Assembly (NCBI RefSeq): GCF_963662255.1
Contig: NC_085059.1
Location: 3,086,501-3,150,500, forward strand
Source of the DNA: Cinclus cinclus
Lineage: Eukaryota > Chordata > Aves > Passeriformes > Cinclidae
Reading direction: 5' to 3'
Length of the DNA stretch: 64,000 bases
Shown here: piece by piece, positions 19,641 through 31,909 of the stretch
Layout of the letters: each line of letters starts with the position of its first letter
Numbering within the stretch: the first letter of the stretch is position 1
Made by a program: the position numbers and the translations under genes
The notes under the pieces: model-generated
Database searches by the model: none
Seen by the model: the letters and a program-made list of their open reading frames with translations, nothing else
Told to the model about the DNA's origin: nothing

Positions 19641-21228
19641 CAACAGGTGTCACTGCATGGCCTTGGGATGATGGAACAAGAGAAAGCCCCAAGCTTTGAG
19701 CACAGTTCCCAGTGCCTGTGCTGGGGACGTGCCACCCACCTGCCCCTCAAGCACTCAGCTGCCTCGCAGCCAAATGGAGTGTCCACGGGTAAAGCACTCC
19801 CAGAGGATCAAACCCTGGTCACTGCACCAATGACAAGGTCTTTATTGGGAAAAGAAATGTCGAAGCACAGCGACATTTCTTTTCCAAGCAGGAGACGCTG
19901 ATCCTGTGCCGGCAGCGCAGGGATGCTGTTATTGCTGGTCCTCATTTCATCCCTTTATCAGCTGCAGGGCCACCAGGACAGGCTGTGGTCTCCCAGGGCA
20001 GCTCTGAGTGACACTGCTGTCCCCACCAGCTGTCCCCAGCCCTGGGTGCTGCCACGTGCCCCAGCCTCTGCAGCCCAAAGCACCTGGAGATCCCCCTGAG
20101 CATCAGCGATCAGGGCCGCTGCAATCAGCCTGCTGACCCAAAACCTCAAGTGCTGCCACAAGAAAAGCAGCTGATTCATTGATACCTCGAAATTTCATGT
20201 CTCAATGCAAGGACAGGAAGCAGCCCTATGCCACCAAATCATTGCTAAGGGATTGCAAGCCTCAACGCGGAGATTTCAGCGTTGGACACGCAGTCAGGGC
20301 AAGGGTAAATCCACACAGAAATGACACAGAAATTCCAAAACACACATCATGTTGGTCTTGACGCCTTGCTTGTTGGCTCAAGGGCTGTTTCCGTGGGCCA
20401 CGCTTGCACAGAAAGAAAGGAAGTGCAGCTGCTGAGGAACATCTCCATGCCCTCAGCAGGTTTTGGTGCCTTTGCTGCAGGGCCGCTCCTGTCAGAGCCC
20501 CCTCTCTGCTGCTGACACCTTTGCTCTTGGGGACACCAGCCCAGGAACACCAGCAGGGCCCAGCATTGTCTCAGGGGGACCCCCCTGTGCACAGGGACTC
20601 CCAGCCCCGTGGCTGTGCCAGCACCCCCAGAAACACCAAGATCTGGCAGCACTTTGCTCCGCTGCTCTTTCCGCACACGGAACCATCTCCTTCCTTTGCC
20701 ATCCCAGGAAAATTCAACCTCTACCTCAGCCAAAGATCATTTCCTACACATGCCTGATCAGAAATGTTCTTCTGCACTTCCTCCACCAAAACCACCCCCG
20801 CATGCCCACAAGACATTCCAGGGCCATCGGGAAACCCTCCACAAACACTGCGCAGGCACCCAGGACCACGGGCTTTCCATCTCTGCCATTCAGGCTCCCT
20901 GCGCTGCTCCTGGTCATTTTCTCCTCCTCTCTCCATAACTTTGGGAACCACAGAGCTCCCAGGCTTTGGCAATTCCCAAGGCCACTGCCATCCTTGACTT
21001 CTTGGACACCCCCAGGGCTGTGGACAGACACCCCTGTGTTTTCCCGCAGAAGATGTTAAGAGCCAACAGGAAGTCACAAAGTTACTGAGGCTGCTAGATC
21101 ACCTCCCCAAAAGAAAAAGCTGAAAAAGCTGTGGCTGCTGAGGAAGGGGAGGTGAAGCTTGTGTGGCAAGCTCAGAGGACATTCACAGTGAATGAAAGGT
21201 GGAAGAGGGAGGGTGACTCTTCCTCAGG

Positions 21229-21488
21229 AAGTCTACTGATGGGACAAGGGGGAATGGGATCAAACGGAAAGAGAGTTGGAAGAGATTTGATGCTGGAAAG
21301 AAGTTCTTTAATCTGAGGCTGCTTGTCCCTGACACAGGGAGCTGTGCACATGTGGGTGCCCCATCCCCAGCAACATCCAAGGCCACATTGGACAGGGTTG
21401 AAGTGCTGGGAGCTTGCTCAGGTTGGAACCAGATGATTTTTAGGGTCTCTTCCAAGCCAAACCACTCAAGGACTTCATGGTTCTATGG
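21229..21488 (+). mobile_element. CR1 fragment, plus strand (U3)
   Basis: The 3' end carries the variant aggacttcatggttctatgg, also present in U5, U6 and U8. Confidence 0.86.
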
Positions 21489-21652
21489 AGTCCATCTCCA
21501 AGAGAGGAGTGGCCCTGAAGCTTCTGTGACATCACAGGGCCCAGAGTGCTCCAGGTGGAAGGTCCAGGGCCTGGAGACCAGCACAACAGACAGTTCACCT
21601 GCTGCCAGCACTCAGTTCTCCCCCACTCTTCGCTCTCTGCCACGGTACCAAG

Positions 21653-22177
21653 ATGTTCCTGCTGCCAGTACTCGCTTGTCCCCCGCTCTTCGTTCTCTGC
21701 CTTGGTGCTGAGCTGCTCCTGCTGCCGGGACTTTTCCTGCACTTCTACTGCACCATCAACACCAACAGCATGAGCGCTCCTGTCCCAGTGGAGGTACAGT
21801 GCCATCCCAGGGAGGGGGGCAGCCCTGAGTGCCAGGGCAGGCTGCAGCCCTGTGGGGATGGATGCTGGGGACAGGGACCCCAAGTGACATTGTGCTGTCT
21901 CATGCAGACTGCCAGAGACACCATTGAGGATATGGAGGTGGATGAGCAGGATGACACCAAGCCCATGGAAGTGGACGAATATGATGAGACTGAGCCCATG
22001 GAAGTGGATGAGCAGGATGACACCGAGCCCATGGAAGTGGACGAATATGATGAGACTGAGCCCATGGAAGTGGATGAGCAGGATGACACCGAGCCCATGG
22101 AAGTGGATGAATATGATGAGACAGAGCCCATGGACGTCGATGAGAAGGACAAGGAAGAGCCCGTGATCCTGGCATGA
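21653..22177 (+). CDS. Repeated ORF copy 3 (U3)
   Basis: 174 codons with three acidic pairs and Cys-Thr at residues 33-34. The first acidic block reads DDTKP (Glu to Lys), the only charge reversal seen in the tail. The Cys-rich segment has SPECQ and GQGPQ. Candidate intron 21794-21907; AATAAA at 22590. Otherwise as copy 1. Confidence 0.5.
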   Translation: MFLLPVLACPPLFVLCLGAELLLLPGLFLHFYCTINTNSMSAPVPVEVQCHPREGGSPECQGRLQPCGDGCWGQGPQVTLCCLMQTARDTIEDMEVDEQDDTKPMEVDEYDETEPMEVDEQDDTEPMEVDEYDETEPMEVDEQDDTEPMEVDEYDETEPMDVDEKDKEEPVILA

Positions 22178-24158
22178 GGATGGAGCCCCAGGAGCAGGAC
22201 AACCTGATGCTCCCCTGCCCTGCCCACAGGCAGTGCCCAGCCTGGAGCGGGGCTGGCTGGCTCTCCTCAGGGACATGGTACTCAAGGAAGTCCTGCTCTG
22301 CTGCTTCCATCCTTCCTTCCTTCCTTCCCTCCCAGACTGACAGGGATAATGGGCATCGATAGGGCCCCACTGTAAATATGTTCAGCATGGTCAAGGCTTT
22401 TTTTTATAGGAACAATTTGAAGATTGTTAGCCTAAAGGTCCCAGAATGTTAATCTATAGCTTCTAGATTTTTACAGTATAAGTCCCAGATTGTTAACAGT
22501 ATAGTCTTCCTTGTAAATATGTTCTAGAGACTGTTGTTGTTGTTGTTAGAAGTAAATATGTTCTTCAAATGTTTGGCTGAACTTTGTTCAATAAATACTA
22601 TTTCTTATTAAAACCTCGCCTCTCTTTGCAATTCCTTTGGGCAACCTTTGCACAGTGCTGGTTTCCACTTGCTCATGGTTCCTGGGGCTGCAGGTCCCTG
22701 GGGGTGCTGGCACAGCCAGCCCTGGCTGGGAGTCCCTGTGCAGGGGGGCCCCACTGAGCCAGCACTGCTGTTCCTGGGGCACAGCAGTGTCCCCGAGGGC
22801 AAAGCTCTCACCAGCAGAGAGGGAGCTCTGACAGCAGCAGGCCCTGCAGCAACGCTACCAAAGCAGAGGAAACCTCCTGACACCCTTCCTGCTGCAGCCA
22901 CAGGGACTCCTGGGCAGGAGCCAGCATCAGGCACAGGGATGCAACATCCACCGCCATGCTCTGAAGGTCTCAACAGCCTTGGCAAGTCTGGGACCTGCAC
23001 CCGGGCTGCTGCAGGGGCTGATGTTTAAGGCTTGCAGCCTCCAAAGCCTCTGGGCTTTGCTTCCCCCGCTGCCTTCCATTGCCCTGTGCCCAGGATCCTC
23101 ACCCTGACCGTGTTCCTGCTGCTGCCAGCAGCCACCAGAGCCCCTCACTCCCGGAGCATCCCCATCACAGGGGGCACTGGCAAATCCCACACGCTTTGCA
23201 AAGCAAACTCCCCCACAGTAACCAAACCACTCTTTGGTCAGAGGGTGCCAAGGGGAAGCTCAGCACCAGCTGCCGTTTAAAGCATGCTTTCAAAAGTGGG
23301 TTCAGGCACTCTGGCAGTGCCTGCTGCGCAGCTGAGGCTGTGGGGACACAGCACTGGCTCAGGCCAGCCCTCAGCCCCTCACAGCTCATGCCAAGGGCCC
23401 AGCTCACAAAGCAGTTTCACACCACTTGCTGCAGCTATTTCAAAGGCCTAAATGTCATTGGCAGGAGCCATTTAGTTGCCAACTCAGTGTCCGTGTCCTG
23501 GCAGGAGAAGCCACCAAGGGGCCTCTGCATGTGCACTCAGGGCACTTCCACTGCCATCCCAAAGGGATCGCAAAGGACAGGGCTCTTCTTTCAGCACTGC
23601 TGAGCTCCTCACGCAGCATTGAAGTCTCAGGAAGAGACAAGAATTGAGTGCACCAGGGAAGCTGGCCTCCAAGAAAAGGCATCAATCCCACGGCCCACCC
23701 AAGCCAACGGCCTGCATGTCTGTACCTTCTCCTCCTTCTCTCTTCTCTGCTGTCACTTTGCCCCTTCTCTCTGTCCGGGAGCTTGGCCTCTCAGACAAAT
23801 AAAAGATGTGCATCCACACCTAGGCACGGCATAGATGTCTTACACAACTGTCCCTTCTTCCCCGACAGCTGCAAATCCTACAGCTGCCAGACCTCATCCC
23901 TTGCTCCTAGAAAGGGAGACAAGACTTTCCATTCTAATCCATTGCCCAGCCCTAAGTCAACGACACAGTCAGTAGAAATAGCTGTGAAATCCCCGGCAGG
24001 AACCTGCCAGAAGAGCTACAGCTGTGGAGGGGGAAGCAGCAAACTCCCACCCCCAACACTGCTTTGGACTCCTTACCAGCTAAAACATATCCCACTCCTG
24101 CGACTTTTTTCCATTTTTTGTTAACCACAACTACCATCAATTTAAATCCATTGAAAAC

Positions 24159-24382
24159 AAGATCACAGGAGGGGTTGCGTGGAAAGGAACCTTCAATCCC
24201 ACCCAGTGCAAGCTTTGCCATGGCAGGGACACCTGCCACTGTCCCACGCTGCTCCAGCCTGGCCTTGGGCACTGCCAGGGATCCAGGGGCAGCCACAGCT
24301 GCTCTGGGCACCCTGTGCCAGCCCTGCCCATCCTGCCAGGGAACACTTGCTGACCCATATCCCATCTGCAGCTGCTCCCAGT
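24159..24382 (-). mobile_element. CR1 fragment, minus strand (U4)
   Basis: Same breakpoints as other units. The right end retains catctgcagctgctccc, as in U1 and U2. Confidence 0.83.
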
Positions 24383-25973
24383 GCCAACAGGTGTCACTGC
24401 ATGGCCTTGGGATGATGGATCAAGAGAAAGCCCCAAACTTTGAGCAGAGCTCCCAGGGCCTGTGCTGGGGATGTGCCACCCACCTGCCCCTCAAGCACTC
24501 AGCTGCCTCGCAGCCAGATGGAGTGTCCAACGGGTAAAGTACTCCCAGAGGATCAAACCCTAGTCACTGCACCAATGACAAGGTCTTTATTGGGAAAAGA
24601 AATGTCGAAGCACTGCAACATTTCTTTTCCAAGCAGGAGACGCTGATCCTGTGCCGGCAGCGCAGGGATGCTGTTATTGCTGGTCCTCATTTCATCCCTT
24701 TATCAGCTGCAGGGGCACCAGGACAGGCTGTGGTCTCCCAGGGCAGCTCTGAGTGACACTGCTGTCCCCACCAGCTGTCCCCAGCCCTGGGTGCTGCCAC
24801 GTGCCCCAGCCTCTGCAGCCCAAAGCACCTGGAGATCCCCCTGAGCATCAGCGATCAGGGCCGCTGCAATCAGCCTGCTGACCCAAAACCTCAAGTGCTG
24901 CCACAAGAAAAGCAGCTGATTCATTGATACCTCGAAATTTCATGTCTCAATGCAAGGACAGGAAGCAGCCCTATGCCACCAAATCGTTGCTAAGGGCTTG
25001 CAAGCCTCAACGCGGAGATTTCAGCGTTGGACACGCAGTCAGGGCAAGGGTAAATCCACACAGAAATGACACAGAAATTCCAAAACACACATCATGTTGG
25101 TCTTGACGCCTTTCTTGTTGGCTCAAGGGCTGTTTCCGTGGGCCACGCTTGCACAGAAAGAAAGGAAGTGCAGCTGCTGAGGAACATCTCCATGCCCTCA
25201 GCAGGTTTTGGTGCCTTTGCTGCAGGGCCGCTCCTGTCAGAGCCCCCTCTCTGCTGCTGACACCTTTGCTCTTGGGGACACCAGCCCAGGAACACCAGCA
25301 AGGCCCAGGGTTGGGTCACGGGGACCCCCCTGTGCACAGGGACTCCCAGCCCCGTGGCTGTGCCAGCACCCCCAGAAACACCAAGATCTGGCAGCACTTT
25401 GCTCCGCTGCTCTTTCCGCACACGGAACCATCTCCTTCCTTTGCCATCCCAGGAAAATTCAACCTCTACCTCAGCCAAAGATAATTTCCTACACAGGGCT
25501 GATCAGAAATGTTCTTCTGCACTTCCTCCACCAAAACCACCCCCGCATGCCCACAAGACATTCCAGGGCCATCGGGAAACCCTCCACAAACACTGCGCAG
25601 GCACCCAGGACCACGGGCTTTCCATCTCTGCCATTCAGGCTCCCTGCGCTGCTCCTGGTCATTTTCTCCTCCTCTCTCCATAACTTTGGGAACCACAGAG
25701 CTCCCAGGCTTTGGCAACTCCCAAGGCCACTGCCATCCTTGACTTCTTGGACACCCCCAGGGCTGTGGACAGACACCCCTGTGTTTTCCCGCAGAAGATG
25801 TTAAGAGCCAACAGGAAGTCACAAAGTTACTGAGGCTGCTAGATCACCTCCCCAAAAGAAAAAGCTGAAAAAGCTGTGGCTGCTGAGGAAGGGGAGGTGA
25901 AGCTTGTGTGGCAAGCTCAGAGCACATTCACAGTGAATGGAAGGTGGAAGAGGGAGGGTGACTCTTCCTCAGG

Positions 25974-26233
25974 AAGTCTACTGATGGGACAAGGGGGAAT
26001 GGGATCAAACGGAAAGAGAGTTGGAAGAGATTTGATGCTGGAAAGAAGTTCTTTAATCTGAGGCTGCTTGTCCCTGACACAGGGAGCTGTGCACATGTGG
26101 GTGCCCCATCCCCAGCAACATCCAAGGCCACATTGGACAGGGTTGAAGTGCTGGGAGCTTGCTCAGGTTGGAACCAGATGATTTTTAGGGTCTCTTCCAA
26201 GCCAAACCACTCAAGGATTGGATGGTTCTATGG
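25974..26233 (+). mobile_element. CR1 fragment, plus strand (U4)
   Basis: Ends aggattggatggttctatgg, the U1/U2 variant. Confidence 0.86.
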
Positions 26234-26397
26234 CGTCCATCTCCAAGAGAGGAGTGGCCCTGAAGCTTCTGTGACATCACAGGGCCCAGAGTGCTGCAGG
26301 TGGAAGGTCCAGGGCCTGGAGACCAGCACAACAGACAGTTCACCTGCTGCCAGCACTCAGTTCTCCCCCACTCTTCGCTCTCTGCCACGGTGCCAAG

Positions 26398-26856
26398 ATG
26401 TTCCTGCTGCCAGTACTCGCTTGTCCCCCGCTCTTCGTTCTCTGCCTTGGTGCTGAGCTGCTCCTGCTGCCGGGACTTTTCCTGCACTTCTACTGCACCA
26501 TCAACACCAACAGCATGAGCGCTCCTGTCCCAGTGGAGGTACAGTGCCATCCCAGGGAGGGGGGCAGCCCGGAATGCCAGGGCAGGCTGCAGCCCTGTGG
26601 GGATGGATGCTGGGGACAGGGACCCCAAGTGACATTGTGCTGTCTCATGCAGACTGCCAGAGACACCATTGAGGATATGGAGGTGGATGAGCAGGATGAC
26701 ACCGAGCCCATGGAAGTGGACGAATATGATGAGACTGAGCCCATGGAAGTGGATGAGCAGGATGACACTGAGCCCATGGAAGTAGATGAATATGATGAGA
26801 CAGAGCCCATGGACGTCGATGAGAAGGACAAGGAAGAGCCCGTGATCCTGGCATGA
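26398..26856 (+). CDS. Repeated ORF copy 4 (U4), two acidic pairs
   Basis: 152 codons. One 66-bp repeat is missing, leaving two acidic pairs, and the frame is kept. Cys-Thr at residues 33-34. Candidate intron 26539-26652. AATAAA at 27273 follows 417 nt after the stop. The length difference shows the repeats expand and contract by whole 22-residue pairs. Confidence 0.5.
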   Translation: MFLLPVLACPPLFVLCLGAELLLLPGLFLHFYCTINTNSMSAPVPVEVQCHPREGGSPECQGRLQPCGDGCWGQGPQVTLCCLMQTARDTIEDMEVDEQDDTEPMEVDEYDETEPMEVDEQDDTEPMEVDEYDETEPMDVDEKDKEEPVILA

Positions 26857-28841
26857 GGATGGAGCCCCAGGAGCAGGACAACCTGATGCTCCCCTGCCCT
26901 GCCCACAGGCAGTGCCCAGCCTGGGGCGGGGCTGGCTGGCTCTCCTCAGGGACATGGTGCTCAAGGAAGTCCTGCTCTGCTGCTTCCTTCCTTCCTTCCT
27001 TCCTTCCTTCCCTCCCAGACTGACAGGGATAATGGGCATCGATAGGGCCCCACTGTAAATATGTTCAGCATGTTCGAGGCTTTTTTTTATAGGAACAATT
27101 TGAAGATTGTTAGCCTAAAGGTCCCAGAATGTTAATCTATAGCTTCTAGATTTTTACAGTATAAGTCCCAGATTGTTAACAGTATAGTCTTCCTTGTAAA
27201 TATGTTCTAGAGACTGTTGTTGTTGTTGTTAGAAGTAAATATGTTCTTCAAATGTTTGGCTGAACTTCGTTCAATAAATACTATTTCTTATTAAAACCTC
27301 GCCTCTCTTTGCAATTCCTTTGGGCAACCTTTGCACAGTGCTGGTTTCCACTTGCTCATGGTTCCTGGGGCTGCAGGTCCCTGGGGGTGCTGGCACAGCC
27401 AGCCCTGGCTGGGAGTCCCTGTGCAGGGGGGCCCCACTGAGCCAGCACTGCTGTTCCTGGGGCACAGCAGTGTCCCCGAGGGCAAAGCTCTCACCAGCAG
27501 AGAGGGAGCTCTGACAGCAGCAGGCCCTGCAGCAACGCTACCAAAGCAAAGGAAACCTCCTGACACCCTTCCTGCTGCAGCCACAGGGACTCCTGGACAG
27601 GAGCCAGCATCAGGCACAGGGATGCAACATCCACATCCATGCTCTGAAGGTCTCAACAGCCTTGGCAAGTCTGGGACCTGCACCCGGGCTGCTGCAGGGG
27701 CTGATGTTTAAGGCTTGCAGCCTCCAAAGCCTCTGGGCTTTGCTTCCCCCGCTGCCTTCCATTGCTCTGTGCCCAGGATCCTCACCCTGCCCGTGTTCCT
27801 GCTGCTGCCAGCAGCCACCAGAGCCCCTCACTCCCTGAGCATCCCCATCACAGGGGGCACCGGCAAATCCCACACGCTTCGCAAAGCAAATTCCCCCACA
27901 GTAACCAAACCACTCTTTGGTCAGAGGGTGCCAAGGGGAAGCTCAGCACCAGCTGCCGTTTAAAGCATGCTTTCAAAAGTGGGTTCAGGCACTCTGGCAG
28001 TGCCTGCTGCGCAGCTGAGGCTGTGGGGACACAGCACTGGCTCAGGCCAGCCCTCAGCCCCTCACAGCTCATGCCAAGGGCCCAGCTCACAAAGCAGTTT
28101 CACACCACTTGCTGCAGCTATTTCAAAGGCCTAAATGTCATTGGCAGGAGCCATTTAGTTGCCAACTCAGTGTCCGTGTCCTGGCAGGAGAAGCCACCAA
28201 GGGGCCTCTGCATGTGCACTCAGGGCACTTCCACTGCCATCCCAAAGGGATCGCAAAGGACAGGGCTCGTCTTTCAGCACTGCTGAGCTCCTCACGCAGC
28301 ATTGAAGTCTCAGGAAGAGACAAGAATTGAGTGCACCAGGGAAGCTGGCCTCGAAGAAAACGCATCAATCCCACGGCCCACCCAAGCCAACGGCCTGCAT
28401 GTCTGTACCTTCTCCTCCTTCTCTCTTCTCTGCTGTCACTTTGCCCCTTCTCTCTGTCCGGGAGCTTGGCCTCTCAGACAAATAAAAGATGTGCATCCTC
28501 ACCTAGGCACGGCATAGATGTCTTACAGAATTGTCCCTTCTTCCCCGACAGCTGCAAATCCTACAGCTGCCAGACCTCATCCCTTGCTCCTAGAAAGGGA
28601 GACAAGACTTTCCATTCTAATCCATTGCCCAGCCCTAAGTCAACGACACAGTCAGTAGAAATAGCTGTGAAATCCCCGGCAGGAACCTGCCAGAAGAGCT
28701 ACAGCTGTGGAGGGGGAAGCAGCAAACTCCCACCCCCACCACTGCTTTGGACTCCTTACCAGCTAAAACAGATCCCACTCCTGCGACTTTTTCCATTTTT
28801 TTGTAAACCACAACTACCATCAATTTAAATCCATTGAAAAC

Positions 28842-29065
28842 AAGATCACAGGAGGGGTTGCGTGGAAAGGAACCTTCAATCCCACCCAGTGCAAGCTTTG
28901 CCATGGCAGGGACTCCTGCCACTGTCCCACGCTGCTCCAGCCTGGCCTTGGGCACTGCCAGGGATCCAGGGGCAGCCACAGCTGCTCTGGGCACCCTGTG
29001 CCAGCCCTGCCCATCCTGCCAGGGAACACTTCCTGACCCATATCCCATCTGAAGCTGCTCCCAGT
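28842..29065 (-). mobile_element. CR1 fragment, minus strand (U5)
   Basis: Same breakpoints. Internal change gggactcctgcc where others have gggacacctgcc. Confidence 0.83.
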
Positions 29066-30656
29066 GCCAACACGTGTCACTGCATGGCCTTGGGATGATG
29101 GATCAAGAGAAAGCCCCAAGCTTTGAGCAGAGTTCCCAGTGCCTGTGCTGGGGACGTGCCACCCACCTGCCCCTCAAGCACTCAGCTGCCTCGCAGCCAG
29201 ATGGAGTGTCCAACGGGTAAAGTACTCCCAGAGGATCAAACCCTAGTCACTGCACCAATGACAAGGTCTTTATTGGGAAAAGAAATGTCGAAGCACAGCG
29301 ACATTTCTTTTCCAAGCAGGAGACGCTGATCCTGTGCCGGCAGCGCAGGGATGCCGTGATTGCTGGTCCTCATTTCATGCCTTTATCAGCTGCAGGGCCA
29401 CCAGGACAGGCTGTGGTCTCCCAGGGCAGCTCTGAGTGACACTGCTGTCCCCACCAGCTGTCCCCAGCCCTGGGTGCTGCCACGTGCCCCAGCCTCTGCA
29501 GCCCAAAGCACCTGGAGATCCCCCCGAGCATCAGCGATCGGGGCCGCTGCAATCAGCCTGCTGACCCAAAACCTCAAGTGCTGCCACAAGAAAAGCAGCT
29601 GATTCATTGATACCTCGGAATTTCATGTCTCAATGCAAGGACAGGAAGCACCCCTATGCCACCAAATCATTCCTAAGGGCTTGCAAGCCTCAACGCGGAG
29701 ATTTCAGCGTTGGACACGCAGTCAGGGCAAGGGTAAATCCACACAGAAATGACTCAGAAATTCCAAAACACACATCATGTTGGTCTTGACGCCTTTCTTG
29801 TTGGCTCAAGGGCTGTTTCCGTGGGCCACGCTTGCACAGAAAGAAAGGAAGTGCAGCTGCTGAGGAACATCTCCATGCCCTCAGCAGGTTTTGGTGCCTT
29901 TGCTGCAGGGCCGCTCCTGTCAGAGCCCCCTCTCTGCTGCTGACACCTTTGCTCTTGGGGACACCAGCCCAGGAACACCAGCAGGGCCCAGGGTTGGGTC
30001 ACGGGGACCCCCCTGTGCACAGGGACTCCCAGCCCCGTGGCTGTGCCAGCACCCCCAGAAACACCAAGATCTGGCAGCACTTTGCTCCGCTGCTCTTTCC
30101 GCACACGGACCCATCTCCTTCCTTTGCCATCCCAGGAAAATTCAACCTCTACCTCAGCCAAAGATCATTTCCTACACAGGGCTGATCAGAAATGTTCTTC
30201 TGCACTTCCTCCACCAAAACCACCCCCGCATGCCCACAAGACATTCCAGGGCCATCGGGAAACCCTCCACAAACACTGCACAGGCACCCAGGACCACGGG
30301 CTTTCCATCTCTGCCATTCAGGCTCCCTGCGCTGCTCCTGGTCATTTTCTCCTCCTCTCTCCATAACTTTGGGAACCACAGAGCTCCCAGGCTTTGCCAA
30401 TTCCCAAGGCCACTGCCATCCTTGACTTCTTGGACACCCCCAGGGCTGTGGACAGACACCCCTGTGTTTTCCCGCAGAAGATGTTAAGAGCCAACAGGAA
30501 GCCACAAAGTTACTGAGGCTGCTAGATCACCTCCCCAAATGAAAAAGCTGAAAAAGCTGTGGCTGCTGAGGAAGGGGAGGTGAAGCTTGTGTGGCAAGCT
30601 CAGAGCACATTCACAATGAATGAAAGGTGGAAGAGGGAGGGTGACTCTTCCTCAGG

Positions 30657-30916
30657 AAGTCTACTGATGGGACAAGGGGGAATGGGATCAAACGGAAAGA
30701 GAGTTGGAAGAGATTTGATGCTGGAAAGAAGTTCTTTAATCTGAGGCTGCTTGTCCCTGACACAGGGACCTGTGCACATGTGGGTGCCCCATCCCCAGCA
30801 ACATCCAAGGCCACATTGGACAGGGTTGAAGTGCTGGGAGCTTGCTCAGGTTGGAACCAGATGATTTTTAGGGTCTCTTCCAAGCCAAACCACTCAAGGA
30901 CTTCATGGTTCTATGG
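30657..30916 (+). mobile_element. CR1 fragment, plus strand (U5)
   Basis: Carries gggacctgtgcac instead of gggagctgtgcac and the aggacttcatgg end variant. Confidence 0.86.
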
Positions 30917-31080
30917 CGTCCATCTCCAAGAGAGGAGTGGCCCTGAAGCTTCTGTGACATCACAGGGCCCAGAGTGCTGCAGGTGGAAGGTCCAGGGCCT
31001 GGAGACCAGCACAACAGACAGTTCACCTGCTGCCAGCACTCAGTTCTCCCCCACTCTTCGCTCTCTGCCACGGTGCCAAG

Positions 31081-31605
31081 ATGTTCCTGCTGCCAGTACT
31101 CGCTTGTCCCCCGCTCTTCGTTCTCTGCCTTGGTGCTGAGCTGCTCCTGCTGCCGGGACTTTTCCTGCACTTCTACTGCACCATCAACACCAACAGCATG
31201 AGCGCTCCTGTCCCAGTGGAGGTAGAGTGCCATCCCAGGGAGGGGGGCAGCCCGGACTGCCAGGGCAGGCTGCAGCCCTGTGGGGATGGATGCTGGGGAC
31301 AGGGACCCCAAGTGACATTGTGCTGCCTCATGCAGACTGCCAGAGACACCATTGAGGATATGGAGGTGGATGAGCAGGATGACACCGAGCCCATGGAAGT
31401 GGACGAATATGATGAGACTGAGCCCATGGAAGTGGATGAGCAGGATGACACCGAGCCCATGGAAGTGGACGAATATGATGAGACTGAGCCCATGGAAGTG
31501 GATGAGCAGGATGACACCGAGCCCATGGAAGTAGATGAATATGATGAGACTGAGCCCATGGACATCGATGAGAAGGACAAGGAAGAGCCCGTGATCCTGG
31601 CATGA
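31081..31605 (+). CDS. Repeated ORF copy 5 (U5)
   Basis: 174 codons with three acidic pairs and Cys-Thr at residues 33-34. Residue 49 is Glu instead of Gln, which also changes the splice-donor context to GAG|GTAGAG, and the tail ends MDIDEKDKEEP (Val to Ile). Candidate intron 31222-31335. The stop is followed by a 178-bp CTTC tract before AATAAA at 32166. Confidence 0.5.
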   Translation: MFLLPVLACPPLFVLCLGAELLLLPGLFLHFYCTINTNSMSAPVPVEVECHPREGGSPDCQGRLQPCGDGCWGQGPQVTLCCLMQTARDTIEDMEVDEQDDTEPMEVDEYDETEPMEVDEQDDTEPMEVDEYDETEPMEVDEQDDTEPMEVDEYDETEPMDIDEKDKEEPVILA

Positions 31606-31731
31606 GGATGGAGGCCCAGGAGCAGGACAACCTGATGCTCCCCTGCCCTGCCCACAGGCAGTGCCCAGCCTGGGGCGGGGCTGGCTGGCTCTCCTCAGGG
31701 ACATGGTGCTCAAGGAAGTCCTGCTCTGCTG

Positions 31732-31909
31732 CTTCCTTCCTTCCTTCCTTCCTTCCTTCCTTCCTTCCTTCCTTCCTTCCTTCCTTCCTTCCTTCCTTCC
31801 TTCCTTCCTTCCTTCCTTCCTTCCTTCCTTCCTTCCTTCCTTCCTTCCTTCCTTCCTTCCTTCCTTCCTTCCTTCCTTCCTTCCTTCCTTCCTTCCTTCC
31901 TTCCCTCCC
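31732..31909. repeat. CTTC microsatellite (U5, 178 bp)
   Basis: Almost pure CTTC repeats ending ccctccc. The lack of interruptions suggests a recent expansion, unlike the interrupted U1 and U6 tracts. Confidence 0.96.

Larger units (their letters stand above)
17846..22589 (+). repeat. Macrosatellite unit U3 (4744 bp)
   Basis: Complete unit: arm 1 at 17955-18135, minus CR1 at 19415-19640, hairpin at 19848-19885, arm 2 at 20454-20629, plus CR1 at 21229-21488, ORF copy 3 and a short CTTC tract with an A interruption. The site equivalent to the ERV1 insertion is empty and reads aaaacagatccc. The rest holds no recognisable gene. Confidence 0.95.
22590..27272 (+). repeat. Macrosatellite unit U4 (4683 bp)
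   Basis: Complete unit: arm 1 at 22699-22879, minus CR1 at 24159-24382, mutated hairpin at 24593-24630, arm 2 at 25199-25374, plus CR1 at 25974-26233, ORF copy 4. It is about 60 bp shorter than U3 because the ORF has one fewer 66-bp repeat. It carries aaaacatatccc near 24083-24095, the same allele that ERV1 entered in U1. Confidence 0.95.
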
